Positions 14,806 to 23,721 of a stretch of 64,000 bases of DNA are shown here, piece after piece. Location: the NCBI GenBank assembly GCA_002173095.1, contig NHBK01000009.1, forward strand, positions 682,001 to 746,000, given 5' to 3'. Source of the stretch: Hyphomonadaceae bacterium TMED5 (lineage in GTDB: Bacteria; Pseudomonadota; Alphaproteobacteria; Caulobacterales; Hyphomonadaceae). Made by a program: the position numbers and the translations under genes. A model generated the notes under the pieces. It did not search any database and had not been told where the DNA came from. It saw nothing but the letters and a program-made list of their open reading frames with translations. Numbering within the stretch: the first letter of the stretch is position 1; every line of letters begins with the position of its first letter.

Positions 14806-17800
14806 ATGGCTCAGCTCGTTTTTGCTGAGGCAGGCGCGCGCCTTGGAGCTGCGTTCCTGCCGAATGGTTTCGATTTTCTGGGCCTTAGCCTGTCCGGCGC
14901 GCAACTGGGCGCTGCACTTGGCGGCGTGGCAGGACGCGCGCTTGATGGCGCGCTGGCCGGCTCTGTGGGTGAGGTCGGTCAGATTTCAGGCCTCACCATT
15001 ATGGAAAGCCGCGAAGGCACGCCAATCCCGAAAGTGTTTGGACGCATGCGGGTGGGTGGACAGGTGATCTGGGCGACGCATCTGAAAGAGCGAAAGTCAG
15101 ATCGTTCCGTCTCGGGCAAGGGCGGGCCGAGCATCACCGAGTACAGCTATACGATCAGCTTTGCTGTCGCGCTGTGTGAGGGCGAGATTACCGGGCTGGA
15201 CCGTGTCTGGGCAAATGGCGAGGCAATCTCGCTCGCCGGGCTGAATTATCGTCTCTATACGGGCGCGGCTGTTCAACAGGTCGATCCACTAATTGAGGCG
15301 ATCGAAGGGGCCGCGCCAGCCTATAATGGTCTTGCTTATATCGTCTTTGAGGATTTTCCACTGGATGATTATGGGGCGCGCCTGCCTCAGCTTGGCTTTG
15401 AGGTCACACGGCCTGCCATAGGCTCAACTGAGCCCGGTCTGCGTGACAAAATCCGCTCGGTAAACTTCATCCCTGCAAGCGGTGAATGGGTGTATGCGCC
15501 GGACCTCATCCGCAAGATTGAGTATCCCGGCTGGGAAACGCCGCTGAACCGAAATTCTGCGACGGGTGAGGTGGATGTCATCCGCGCGCTGGACCAGCTG
15601 GACGCAGAACTCCCAAATGTCGATGCGATCAATCTGACGCTTGCCTGGTTTGGTGATGATCTTCGCTGCGGCCAGTGCGAAATCCGGCCGAGCGTGGAGA
15701 CGCCTGACCGGATTACTCTGCCGCGCGAATGGAACGTGGCCGGGCAAACGAGAGACACTGCGCGGCTGATCAGTCAGGATGATGATGGGCGGCCCTATTA
15801 TGGCGGTACGCCGGACGATGAAAGCGTTCTCGCCTTTCTGGGGGAGTGCGCCTCGCGAGGACTGAAGGTCACCATCTCGCCCTTTCTCCTGATGGATATT
15901 CCACCGGACAATGGCCTGACGGGTCTCTCCGGTGAGGCGGCTCAACCTGCTTTTCCTTGGCGCGGACGGATCAGCTCAACAGGTGATAAGTCAGCCTCTG
16001 CCCGAAGCAATGTGGAAGCGTTTTTCGGCTCTGCCAGCGCGACTGATTTCGCATTGGAAAATGGCCAGGTTGTTTATTCCGGCCCTTCAGAATGGAGCTA
16101 TCGGCGCTTCGTTCTGCATTATGCCATGCTGGCTCACCTTGCAGGGGGCGTTGATCGGTTTCTGCTTGGGTCTGAACTGGTTGGGCTCACCCGGCTTCGT
16201 GATGAGGTTGGGAGCTATCCTGCGGTAGAGGCTTTGGTGTCACTGGCGGCTGAAGTGCGCGCCATTCTGGGCAGTGAAACCCAGATCAGTTATGCCGCCG
16301 ACTGGACCGAATATGGCGCCTATGTGCCAGGTGATGGCACGGGAGATGTACTCTTCCCGCTGGACGCCTTCTGGGCGGATAGCAATGTCGATTTCATCGG
16401 GCTGGACTGGTATGCGCCGCTGTCTGACTGGCGTGATGGCGCGCATCTCGATGCCGCGACTTATGAGTCGATCTACGACGCGACTTATCTGCAAGCCAAT
16501 ATTGAAGGCGGCGAAGGCTATGACTGGTTTTATGCCAGGGATGAAGACCGCACGGCTCAGCTGCGAACAGCGATTTCAGATACAGCTCACGGTGAGGACT
16601 GGATTTTCCGCGTGAAGGATATCCGGAACTGGTGGCAGAGCGCGCACTATGAGCGGCCTGCCGGTGTTCGTGCCTCCACGCCCACCGAATGGGTCGCGCA
16701 ATCCAAGCCGATAAGCTTTGTAGAGATTGGTTGCGGTGCGGTCGATAAGGGCACGAACGCGCCGAATGTTTTCGTCGATCCGAAAAGCTCAGAAAGCGGA
16801 TTGCCGCCCTTTTCAGATGGCAGCCGGGATGATGCCATTCAGTCGGCGGCTTTGCTGGCCTTTCATGATTTCTGGTCGTTTGGCGCAGGACATAACCCGG
16901 TTTCAGCCGTTTATAGCGCCCCTATGGTGGAGGCGGATTGTATATCTGTCTGGGCGTTTGATGCGCGGCCCTTTCCGGCCTTTCCGCAGCGTAGTGACAT
17001 ATGGTCAGATGGTGCGAGCTGGCAGTTGGGCCACTGGCTGAATGGGCGCCTGGTTCAGTCTGATCTGGCAGGCTTTGTCGCTGAACTGGGGCGTGAAGCC
17101 GGAACCGAGATAGATGTATCTGGTTTGGAGGGCAGCTTTCATGGGCTGGTTATTAATGGCCGCCAGAGCGTGCAACGCAGCCTTTCTCTGCCGCTTGCTG
17201 CCTATGGCGGGATATGCTGGCAGAGCGAAACCGGCCTTCATATCGCCAATACGGATCGGCCGGATGTTCTGGCGATCGCCGAGGCTGATTTCGCTATTCC
17301 GGGCAAAGGCCGTGACGCGTTCACGGGGCAGCGTCAGTCGCTTGATCATACCCCGCGCCGTGTTCAGCTCACGGTTTTGGACCCGGATGCCGCCTATCAA
17401 CCGGCATCTTATGTGCCCGAAGATAGCTATGAAGGGGATCAGGAGGTCAGCATAGAACTGCCCATGGCGCTATCACCAGATGTTGCGGAGGCTCTGACAG
17501 AGCATTTGCAGGCAGAGCTCTTGCCAGCGACCATGGACTGGACGCTGCACCTCTCGCCGGAATGTGTGGAATTGGAGGTGGGTGATCTGGTCTCCCTGCC
17601 GGGATTGGATGAAGCCTTGCAGGTCTCGCAGCTTGAGCGCGCCGGGCATCTCAGTCTTGCATTGTCGCGCCCTGTTTCCGGCTTTAATGCGGTGCCGAGC
17701 ATAGCGGGAGCAGGCGCCGCGCCGCTTTATCTTTCCAGACCGGATATCGCCTTGATGGATTTGCCCTCTCTTCCGGGCCGTGAGGATGAGATCGCGCCCT

Positions 17801-18651
17801 GGGTGGCGGGCTTTGCTTATCCTCATGCAGGGACGATCAATGTTCAGGCCGGAGCAAGTGAGACAGAGCTGAGCCTCAGAGCGCAGATCGGCCAAAATGC
17901 AGTCATAGGACGGCTGATGACGCCACTCCCGGCAGGGGTGTCTGATCGCATGCGAGACGGCGTATCGCTGGAGGTTGAATTTCCGTCGGCCGATTTGTCT
18001 TCCGTGTCACAAGCGGCGCTTTTAAATGGCGCAAATCTGTTTGCAATTGAGACGTCCGCTGGCTGGATGGTTTGCGGGTTCAGAACAGCTCAGCTGGTAT
18101 CAGAAGATTGCCGGCGGCTTTCATCCTGTCTGGCGGGCATAGGGGGAACCGATGATCTCGCCGAGTTGGGCGCTGAGACCGGAGCACGTCTGGTTCTGCT
18201 GGACAGTTCCGTTGAGGCGGCTGTCTTCTCTGATCATGAGCTTGGCCAGACTTTGGTCTGGCAGGCTTCTCGGCCCGGCGGGGAGACGGAAAGCCTCAGC
18301 TTTTCTGAAAGTGTGTCCGGCAGAGCGCTCTTACCTTTGAGGCCGGGGCATTTGCGAAAGGCACAGAATGCCGCTGGAGACATCGCGTTCAGCTGGACGC
18401 GGCGTGCGCGTCACTCGGCGGATCGTTGGGATGTCGCAGACGTGCCAATGCTCGAAGATGAGCTTCGGTTTGCGGTTTCTATCTATCTTGAGGGTGACCT
18501 TGTCCGTTCGGTTGAAACCAACGACACGAGCTGGGTCTATACCGAAGGCATGCAATCTGATGACGGTATGATTGCCGGCGATGGAATGGTCAGCATTGCG
18601 CAAATATCGGCTCGCATCGGGCCGGGGGTGGCGACACAGATTGCGATCTGA
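14806..18651 (+). CDS. GTA megatron/host-specificity protein (g15)
   Basis: A 1281-residue baseplate protein that forms the tail tip and contacts the recipient cell. The N-terminal region (residues 1-210) carries hydrophobic glycine-rich helices and the motif IPKVFGRMRVGGQVIWAT. The GTA TIM-barrel-like domain spans about 270-620, with conserved FIGLDWYAPLSDWRDG and WFYARDEDRTAQ. The remaining half is beta-rich (FNIII-like and tip domains). Length is close to the R. capsulatus protein. AGGAAG precedes the ATG. It is the last structural gene; an inverted repeat starts at its stop codon. Confidence 0.93.
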   Translation: MAQLVFAEAGARLGAAFLPNGFDFLGLSLSGAQLGAALGGVAGRALDGALAGSVGEVGQISGLTIMESREGTPIPKVFGRMRVGGQVIWATHLKERKSDRSVSGKGGPSITEYSYTISFAVALCEGEITGLDRVWANGEAISLAGLNYRLYTGAAVQQVDPLIEAIEGAAPAYNGLAYIVFEDFPLDDYGARLPQLGFEVTRPAIGSTEPGLRDKIRSVNFIPASGEWVYAPDLIRKIEYPGWETPLNRNSATGEVDVIRALDQLDAELPNVDAINLTLAWFGDDLRCGQCEIRPSVETPDRITLPREWNVAGQTRDTARLISQDDDGRPYYGGTPDDESVLAFLGECASRGLKVTISPFLLMDIPPDNGLTGLSGEAAQPAFPWRGRISSTGDKSASARSNVEAFFGSASATDFALENGQVVYSGPSEWSYRRFVLHYAMLAHLAGGVDRFLLGSELVGLTRLRDEVGSYPAVEALVSLAAEVRAILGSETQISYAADWTEYGAYVPGDGTGDVLFPLDAFWADSNVDFIGLDWYAPLSDWRDGAHLDAATYESIYDATYLQANIEGGEGYDWFYARDEDRTAQLRTAISDTAHGEDWIFRVKDIRNWWQSAHYERPAGVRASTPTEWVAQSKPISFVEIGCGAVDKGTNAPNVFVDPKSSESGLPPFSDGSRDDAIQSAALLAFHDFWSFGAGHNPVSAVYSAPMVEADCISVWAFDARPFPAFPQRSDIWSDGASWQLGHWLNGRLVQSDLAGFVAELGREAGTEIDVSGLEGSFHGLVINGRQSVQRSLSLPLAAYGGICWQSETGLHIANTDRPDVLAIAEADFAIPGKGRDAFTGQRQSLDHTPRRVQLTVLDPDAAYQPASYVPEDSYEGDQEVSIELPMALSPDVAEALTEHLQAELLPATMDWTLHLSPECVELEVGDLVSLPGLDEALQVSQLERAGHLSLALSRPVSGFNAVPSIAGAGAAPLYLSRPDIALMDLPSLPGREDEIAPWVAGFAYPHAGTINVQAGASETELSLRAQIGQNAVIGRLMTPLPAGVSDRMRDGVSLEVEFPSADLSSVSQAALLNGANLFAIETSAGWMVCGFRTAQLVSEDCRRLSSCLAGIGGTDDLAELGAETGARLVLLDSSVEAAVFSDHELGQTLVWQASRPGGETESLSFSESVSGRALLPLRPGHLRKAQNAAGDIAFSWTRRARHSADRWDVADVPMLEDELRFAVSIYLEGDLVRSVETNDTSWVYTEGMQSDDGMIAGDGMVSIAQISARIGPGVATQIAI

Positions 18652-18670
18652 CGCAGCTTTCACTGCGTCA
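18649..18670 (+). terminator. Inverted repeat at the end of the GTA operon
   Basis: A perfect 8-bp stem TGACGCAG/CTGCGTCA (18649-18656 with 18663-18670) with a 6-nt loop starts in the megatron stop codon. It is followed by an AT-rich but not purely T stretch (GATTATTTATTTG). It may end GTA transcription or protect the mRNA 3' end. The weak T tract lowers confidence in intrinsic termination. Confidence 0.4.
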
Positions 18671-18677
18671 GTGCAGA

Positions 18678-19223
18678 TTATTTATTTGCGATCAATGGGC
18701 CGACTGCGCTGTAGAGCAGTTCGATAAGCTCTGAATCCATGAATGGATATTTGTCTGGAATATCCAGAACGTGGATCGGTTTGTGAGTCACGGCCTGCCG
18801 GAAGTCAGCACGAATGCGTTGTTCGTGCTTGTCTTCCATGACCAGAATCATATCCGCCCATTGAATGTCGCCGAGTGTGATTTTGTGGGCTGCGCTGCGC
18901 GAGGTTCCTGCGGACCGTGTTTCAACACCCGGGTGATCAGAGAATATCCGTTCGCCCGTTGGGCTGCGCCACTGATTTTTACTGCAGACAAATAACAGTT
19001 TCAGCTTCAGTCCATCCTTCAACAACCGGTCCCATTCGCGATGCGGCCAGATCATTCCAATCTGTTTCGCACGGCGCAGTTTGTTTCTGCGGAAATATAC
19101 CTCGTACCAGCGCTTGGGGTGCATCAGCTTCTTGCTGTTGACCTCAATGCTGTTTTGAGAGCGGTCTCCGCCCGCACGGATACGCTGCGCCCGACGCCAG
19201 GCGCGGGTTCTTTGTTGAGCCAT
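18678..19223 (-). CDS. Low-molecular-weight phosphatase-like protein with basic N-terminal extension
   Basis: A 181-residue protein. Residues 72-181 form a low-molecular-weight protein-tyrosine-phosphatase-like domain: LKLLFVCSKNQWRSPTGE holds the C-x5-R signature (cysteine 80, arginine 86), and HVLDIPDKY near residue 160 supplies the usual general-acid aspartate. The first 70 residues are unusual: very basic and tryptophan-rich (RTRAWRRAQRIR, then HPKRWYEVYFRRNKLRRAKQ), suggesting nucleic-acid or phosphate binding. The standalone family normally starts right at the LLFVC strand. The ATG at 19223 has AAGGAAC upstream. It is convergent with the GTA operon; no functional link is shown. Confidence 0.7.
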   Translation of the reverse strand: MAQQRTRAWRRAQRIRAGGDRSQNSIEVNSKKLMHPKRWYEVYFRRNKLRRAKQIGMIWPHREWDRLLKDGLKLKLLFVCSKNQWRSPTGERIFSDHPGVETRSAGTSRSAAHKITLGDIQWADMILVMEDKHEQRIRADFRQAVTHKPIHVLDIPDKYPFMDSELIELLYSAVGPLIANK

Positions 19224-19438
19224 GGCTCGTTCCTTTCGTGATGTCGACTTCAGCAACCGCGGCAACACGAAGGAGGTTTTCAGATACGCTTCAGGCGCAA
19301 ATTTGTACAGCAGAATTGCGGTAGGCAGTTAAGGGGTGGCTTCTGCGCAGCAAACTGTTGCAAAAAGGGCAAATATCCCCCTTTGAATTAGGGTAATGAT
19401 CACTACGTAAACCCGTGAGTAAAGTAAGGATTTTGTCA

Positions 19439-20368
19439 TTGAGTTGGGACCCGTATGCAGCGCTAGGCCTTAAAAAAGGTGCGGACGCGGCTGCAGTCAA
19501 AAAGGCCTACAGAAAACTGGCCAAGGAAAACCATCCTGACGTCCGCCCTAACGATCCGGCGGCAGAGGAGACATTCAAACGCGCCACGGCGGCGTTCAAT
19601 CTTCTGTCCGACCCAGACCAGAAAGCCCGCTATGATCGTGGCGAGATTGATGCAGAAGGTCAGGAAAAGGCGCGCTTTACTGGCGGGCACCCATTTGGGC
19701 AGAGCGCCGGTGGTGGCTCTCCCTTCGGAAACGCAGAATTCCGGACACACTCCTATGGCGGCGGTGGTCGTGGCGAGCCGGGAGCTGATGGCTTTGAAGA
19801 CCTGTTCTCTGGTCTCTTCGGTGGCGGACAGCGCCGACGTCAGGCCACGCGCGGTCAGGATGCCCGATATGTCGTTGATGTAGACTTTATGGATGCCATT
19901 ACGGGGGCGACGCGCCGTCTGCCCATGTCTGATGGCAAAGTCCTTGATGTAACGATCCCTGCTGGGGTGAAGTCCGGCCAGACCCTTCGTCTCCGCTCAC
20001 AGGGGCATCCCGGCGTTGGCGGCGCGCCTCCGGGCGATGCGCTGATTGAAGTACGCGTGAAGGACCATCCGAACTTCAAACGCGATGGCGACAATCTGCG
20101 TCTGACCCTGCCTATCTCGCTGACTGAAGCGGTGGAGGGCGGCAAAGTTGAAGTGCCAACTCCACTGGGCCGTAAATCCCTGAACGTACCTGCGGGTGCA
20201 AAGGGCGGGTCTACTCTGCGTATGAAAAAGCATGGTGTGCAGAAAAAGTCTGAACCGGGCGATCTCTATGTCACGCTTCAGATTGTTCTTCCGGATAAGG
20301 ATTTGTCAGGTCTGAAAGACTTCGTGAAAAACTGGGACCATCGTGACTATGTGCCTCCGCGTCCTTAG
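19439..20368 (+). CDS. DnaJ/CbpA-type co-chaperone
   Basis: A J-domain protein of about 309 residues. The J domain occupies residues 1-65 with the HPD motif at 32-34. A glycine/phenylalanine-rich linker follows (GGSPFGNAEFRTHSYGGGGRG), and the last 170 residues are two DnaJ C-terminal substrate-binding folds without the zinc-finger domain, as in CbpA. It should stimulate DnaK and hold unfolded protein. The frame opens at a GTG (19415), but a good ribosome site (TAAGGA) lies 8 bases before a TTG at 19439, and this start fits the family (M-S-W-D-P-Y), so I use it with moderate confidence. Confidence 0.85.
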   Translation: MSWDPYAALGLKKGADAAAVKKAYRKLAKENHPDVRPNDPAAEETFKRATAAFNLLSDPDQKARYDRGEIDAEGQEKARFTGGHPFGQSAGGGSPFGNAEFRTHSYGGGGRGEPGADGFEDLFSGLFGGGQRRRQATRGQDARYVVDVDFMDAITGATRRLPMSDGKVLDVTIPAGVKSGQTLRLRSQGHPGVGGAPPGDALIEVRVKDHPNFKRDGDNLRLTLPISLTEAVEGGKVEVPTPLGRKSLNVPAGAKGGSTLRMKKHGVQKKSEPGDLYVTLQIVLPDKDLSGLKDFVKNWDHRDYVPPRP

Positions 20369-20506
20369 GGCGTTGGCGGGCGGCGTTACTGAATGTTAGT
20401 CTGAACTGAGGAAAACCTCTGGTGTGACTGTTTTTGTGCCTTCTGCAGAGTTTCCTGTACATTCTGTTCAGAGACGGTTCAGCCATAGATACCTAAAAGC
20501 GGACTC

Positions 20507-20896
20507 ATGAAACGTATTTTATCCAGTCTTATGTTTGCTACAGCTCTGTCCCTGCCGGCGATTGCGTCGTCAGAAGCAGACCTTATGGCAACAGAATCAG
20601 ATCGACTGACTTCAGAGATCGTCGTGGACGCTGCTGAGACAGAGCTTCTGATCACAGATGAATTGGCCATGCCGGGTATTCAGGACATTGCGCAGGCCAA
20701 TATGGATGTTGCGCGCCGCGCGCTGAGCCTCGGTGAGATCTATTCCCGTGTCAGTCGCCAAATGGGTGGCGGTCGTCCGATCAATACAAACGCAATCAGC
20801 GGGAATCGGTATCTTATCCGATGGCAGACCTCGAATGGTCAGGTTCTTGACCTCGTCGTTGATGCAAATTCAGGCCAGATTCTGCGCCGGACTTAA
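20507..20896 (+). CDS. Exported PepSY-domain protein
   Basis: A 129-residue protein with a Sec signal (cleavage near AIASSEA, residue about 22) and a C-terminal PepSY-like fold of about 60 residues (ARRALSLGEIYSRVSRQ, then RYLIRWQTSNGQVLDLVVDANSGQILRR). It is the first gene of a tight run with a response regulator (14 bp later), a histidine kinase and ccmE. PepSY proteins beside PhoPQ/FeuPQ-type systems often act as periplasmic inhibitors or ligand sensors of the kinase, so this is probably an accessory sensor. That role is inferred from context. Confidence 0.75.
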   Translation: MKRILSSLMFATALSLPAIASSEADLMATESDRLTSEIVVDAAETELLITDELAMPGIQDIAQANMDVARRALSLGEIYSRVSRQMGGGRPINTNAISGNRYLIRWQTSNGQVLDLVVDANSGQILRRT

Positions 20897-20910
20897 GGGG
20901 AGCACATCTC

Positions 20911-21582
20911 ATGCGAATTCTTGTTGTTGAGGACGATCCGGATCTGCGCCGTCAGCTGACGGACACGCTGACACATGCCGGGTATGCCGTAGATTCTGCT
21001 GAAGATGGCGAAGAGGGCCACTTCCTGGGTGATACCGAACCGTATGATGCCGTGGTGCTGGACCTTGGCCTTCCGAAAATGGATGGCGTCACCGTGCTTG
21101 AGCGCTGGCGTGAAGATGGCCGGGATTTTCCGGTCATCATTCTCACCGCGCGTGACCGTTGGTCGGAAAAAGTCGCAGGCTTCGATGCGGGCGCCGATGA
21201 CTATCTCACCAAGCCTTTCGTCACGGAAGAATTGCTTGCACGCGTGCGTGCTCTGCTGCGCCGCGCATCCGGTCACGCGACGTCTGCGCTGGAATGCGGT
21301 GATCTGCGTGTGGATACCAAATCTGCGCGTGCCACGGTGGGCGGCAAAGCCATCAAACTCACCGCGCATGAATATCGCGTGCTTGCCTATATGATGCACC
21401 ATCAGGGCCGCGTTGTTCCGCGGACTGAGCTGGTTGAGCATATTTACGATCAGGATTTTGACCGCGATTCCAACACGATCGAGGTGTTCATCGGGCGTCT
21501 GCGCAAAAAAGTTGGATCTGACCGGATTTCCACCGAACGTGGCCTTGGCTACCGACTGATCAATCCTGAAAACGAAGCCTGA
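20911..21582 (+). CDS. OmpR-family response regulator (PhoP/FeuP-like)
   Basis: A 223-residue response regulator. The receiver domain has acidic residues at 8-9, phospho-acceptor aspartate 51 (VVLDLGLPKMDG) and the switch lysine in YLTKPF. A linker leads to a winged-helix DNA-binding domain that includes LTAHEYRVLAYMMHHQGRVV and SNTIEVFIGRLRKKV. The sequence is closest in style to alphaproteobacterial PhoP/FeuP regulators. The stop is 2 bp from the kinase start. It probably responds to envelope or cation conditions through the neighbouring kinase. Confidence 0.9.
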   Translation: MRILVVEDDPDLRRQLTDTLTHAGYAVDSAEDGEEGHFLGDTEPYDAVVLDLGLPKMDGVTVLERWREDGRDFPVIILTARDRWSEKVAGFDAGADDYLTKPFVTEELLARVRALLRRASGHATSALECGDLRVDTKSARATVGGKAIKLTAHEYRVLAYMMHHQGRVVPRTELVEHIYDQDFDRDSNTIEVFIGRLRKKVGSDRISTERGLGYRLINPENEA

Positions 21583-21584
21583 TC

Positions 21585-23234
21585 ATGGTGCGGTCGCACT
21601 CACTTTCCAGACGACTTTTGCTGGGCGCGACCGCTTACAGCCTGATCATGCTGCTTGTGATCGCGCTAATCCTTGCCGTTTTGAATCGCCGCCAGCAATT
21701 GGCGGCGCTCGATTTTGAGCTTGAGCAGGATGTGCTGGCGCTGAGTAGTGCGGTGTTTGATTGCTCAATTGACCCGACGCTCTGCATCAAGGCCGTCGAT
21801 CAGGGCAGTGAAGACAACACAGGCAACCGTCCCGGTCGTCCGAATGCGCAGAATGCGCCCAGCAATGACTTCGCCGAAAATCGCGCGCCTTCAATAACAC
21901 CGGGCAATTCCAGCGAAGCGATCCGCAAGGTTCTGGAAGTTCGCGACCCCGATGAGCCTGCATTTTCTGCGGGTATCACATCCGACGACCTGATCATTTC
22001 AGACAATGGCCTATGGGCATTGCAACGTCGCAAAATGCCAGCCGACCCGGACTTTTTTGACCTGGGCTCCGGCCGGTTCTGGGGTGTTGCCGAAATCGAC
22101 GCTGACAATGAAGTCGTGACGTTTCTGGATTCGCTCGGCAGCGAATTTGCTGCAACGCAGTCTGACTCACTCTGGTTTGGGCGGGCTGAATTTCAGCAGG
22201 TTCTGACCTCAGAAGATCTGGAATTTTTTGACCTGATCGGTCTGTTTGATGAGAGCCAGGCGCTACGAATTGCATCGCGTCTGATCAGCTATGGCGGGCG
22301 AACATATCTGCTTGTCGCCTCTGAAGACCGCGCGGCCAATGATACGCTGGTCAATGTGTATGTCGCGCCGCTATTTGTCGCTTTTTCGATCTTTGCTGTA
22401 GGTCTGATCGTCTTCCTCATCGTGCTGGTGCGACTTGGTCTGAAGCCGCTGGTGCGGGCCCGTCATGATGTGGTGGCTGTACGCGAAGGCGGAATGGAGC
22501 GCCTGACGGAGAATTATCCGATTGAGCTTCAGCCCCTGACGGAGGAAGTGAATAAGCTGCTCGACCATAATAAAGAGGTTGTGGAGCGCGCCCGTACGCA
22601 GGTGGGTAATCTCGCTCATGCATTGAAAACACCCATCGCTGTTCTGATGAATGAAACGGCCGGGTCTGATGAGCCATTGGCGCAGCTGGTGCGCCGACAA
22701 ACCGAAAACATGTCTCACAATGTGCAGCACTATCTTAGCCGTGCGCAGGCCGCCGCTCGTGCGCAGGCGCTGGGTGCGCGCTCTGAAGTGAAGCCTGCCA
22801 TTGAAGATATTTGTCGCCTTCTGAACCGGCTTTATGAGCGTCAGGGTATTAGTGTCGTCGCGGATGATATTCCAGCGCTTCTCTTCCGCGGTGAGCGTCA
22901 GGACCTTGATGATATGCTTGGCAATCTCATGGAGAATGCCTGCAAATGGGCGGCGACGCGGGTCGATGTGAGCCTTGAGGCGACCTCCGCAACCCAGCTG
23001 ACCATTCATATTGATGATGATGGTCCTGGCCTGACACTGGAACAGCGCGAACAGGCTATGAAGCGCGGTGTGCGTCTGGATGAGACGACACCCGGCACCG
23101 GTCTCGGACTTTCCATTGTGAAAGAGCTTGCAGAGCTTTATTCAGGTGAGTTCCTTCTGGAAGACAGCCCGGCAGGTGGACTTCGTGCCACATTGATCCT
23201 GCCGCGTATTGGCTCCAGACAGGGGCGAAACTGA
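21585..23234 (+). CDS. Sensor histidine kinase (PhoQ/FeuQ-like)
   Basis: A 549-residue membrane kinase. Transmembrane segments lie at about 10-33 and 261-283 and enclose a 225-residue periplasmic domain with an N/P/S-rich stretch at about 75-112. A short HAMP-like linker leads to the H box (GNLAHALKTPIAV, histidine 345), the N box (MLGNLMENACKWA), the G1 box (DDDGPGLT) and the G2 box (TGLGLSIVKEL). The N box and the start at LSRRLLLGATAYSL resemble PhoQ/FeuQ-type kinases of alphaproteobacteria. It is cotranscribed with the PepSY protein and regulator before it and ccmE after it (10-bp gap). Confidence 0.9.
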   Translation: MVRSHSLSRRLLLGATAYSLIMLLVIALILAVLNRRQQLAALDFELEQDVLALSSAVFDCSIDPTLCIKAVDQGSEDNTGNRPGRPNAQNAPSNDFAENRAPSITPGNSSEAIRKVLEVRDPDEPAFSAGITSDDLIISDNGLWALQRRKMPADPDFFDLGSGRFWGVAEIDADNEVVTFLDSLGSEFAATQSDSLWFGRAEFQQVLTSEDLEFFDLIGLFDESQALRIASRLISYGGRTYLLVASEDRAANDTLVNVYVAPLFVAFSIFAVGLIVFLIVLVRLGLKPLVRARHDVVAVREGGMERLTENYPIELQPLTEEVNKLLDHNKEVVERARTQVGNLAHALKTPIAVLMNETAGSDEPLAQLVRRQTENMSHNVQHYLSRAQAAARAQALGARSEVKPAIEDICRLLNRLYERQGISVVADDIPALLFRGERQDLDDMLGNLMENACKWAATRVDVSLEATSATQLTIHIDDDGPGLTLEQREQAMKRGVRLDETTPGTGLGLSIVKELAELYSGEFLLEDSPAGGLRATLILPRIGSRQGRN

Positions 23235-23244
23235 GGAGTAGTTC

Positions 23245-23694
23245 ATGCGCGCTCGTGCACGTCGTTTCTGGCTGATTGTTATTTCAGGCGTTATTCTGGT
23301 TGGGGCTGTTGGCCTCACACTGACCGCGCTGTCCAGTCAGGTGCAGCTCTTCTACACGCCGGCCGATCTCGTCGCGCGCGGCGGTGCGGAAACCGGTGAG
23401 CACGCCCGTATTGGCGGTCTCGTGCAGATGGGCTCCGTTCAGACGCTTGAAAATGGCGAGCTGCGTTTCGTGGTCGAAGATGCTGGCGGTGAAATTGCCG
23501 TGGCTTATGATGGCTTCGTGCCAGACCTGTTCCGTGAAGGGCAGGGCGTGGTGGCCAATGGCGTGTTTACAGATGCCTACACGTTTGACGCCAATGAACT
23601 ACTCGCCAAGCATGACGAAAATTATATCCCGCGTGAAATTGAAGATACGCTGCGAGAGCAGGGCGTTTATCGCGGCGATGAGGCCGGAAGCTAA
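23245..23694 (+). CDS. ccmE: Cytochrome c maturation heme chaperone CcmE
   Basis: A 149-residue CcmE/CycJ. One N-terminal membrane anchor (residues 8-28) is followed by an OB-fold beta-barrel in the periplasm. The heme-binding histidine 123 lies in the invariant LAKHDENY motif. CcmE receives heme covalently from CcmCD and hands it to CcmFH for attachment to apocytochrome c. The rest of the ccm genes are not in this window. The gene is placed after a FeuPQ-like system; in rhizobia feuPQ are linked to cycHJKL, as far as I recall, so this may be a remnant of that arrangement. Confidence 0.95.
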   Translation: MRARARRFWLIVISGVILVGAVGLTLTALSSQVQLFYTPADLVARGGAETGEHARIGGLVQMGSVQTLENGELRFVVEDAGGEIAVAYDGFVPDLFREGQGVVANGVFTDAYTFDANELLAKHDENYIPREIEDTLREQGVYRGDEAGS

Positions 23695-23721
23695 CTCCCG
23701 GCCATCGACCGATGGATTAGC

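Noticed and set aside
6234-18651. Active prophage
   Set aside because: There is no integrase, replication, repressor, lysis or attachment-site gene or sequence, and gene content and order match a gene transfer agent. The base composition looks like the flanks.
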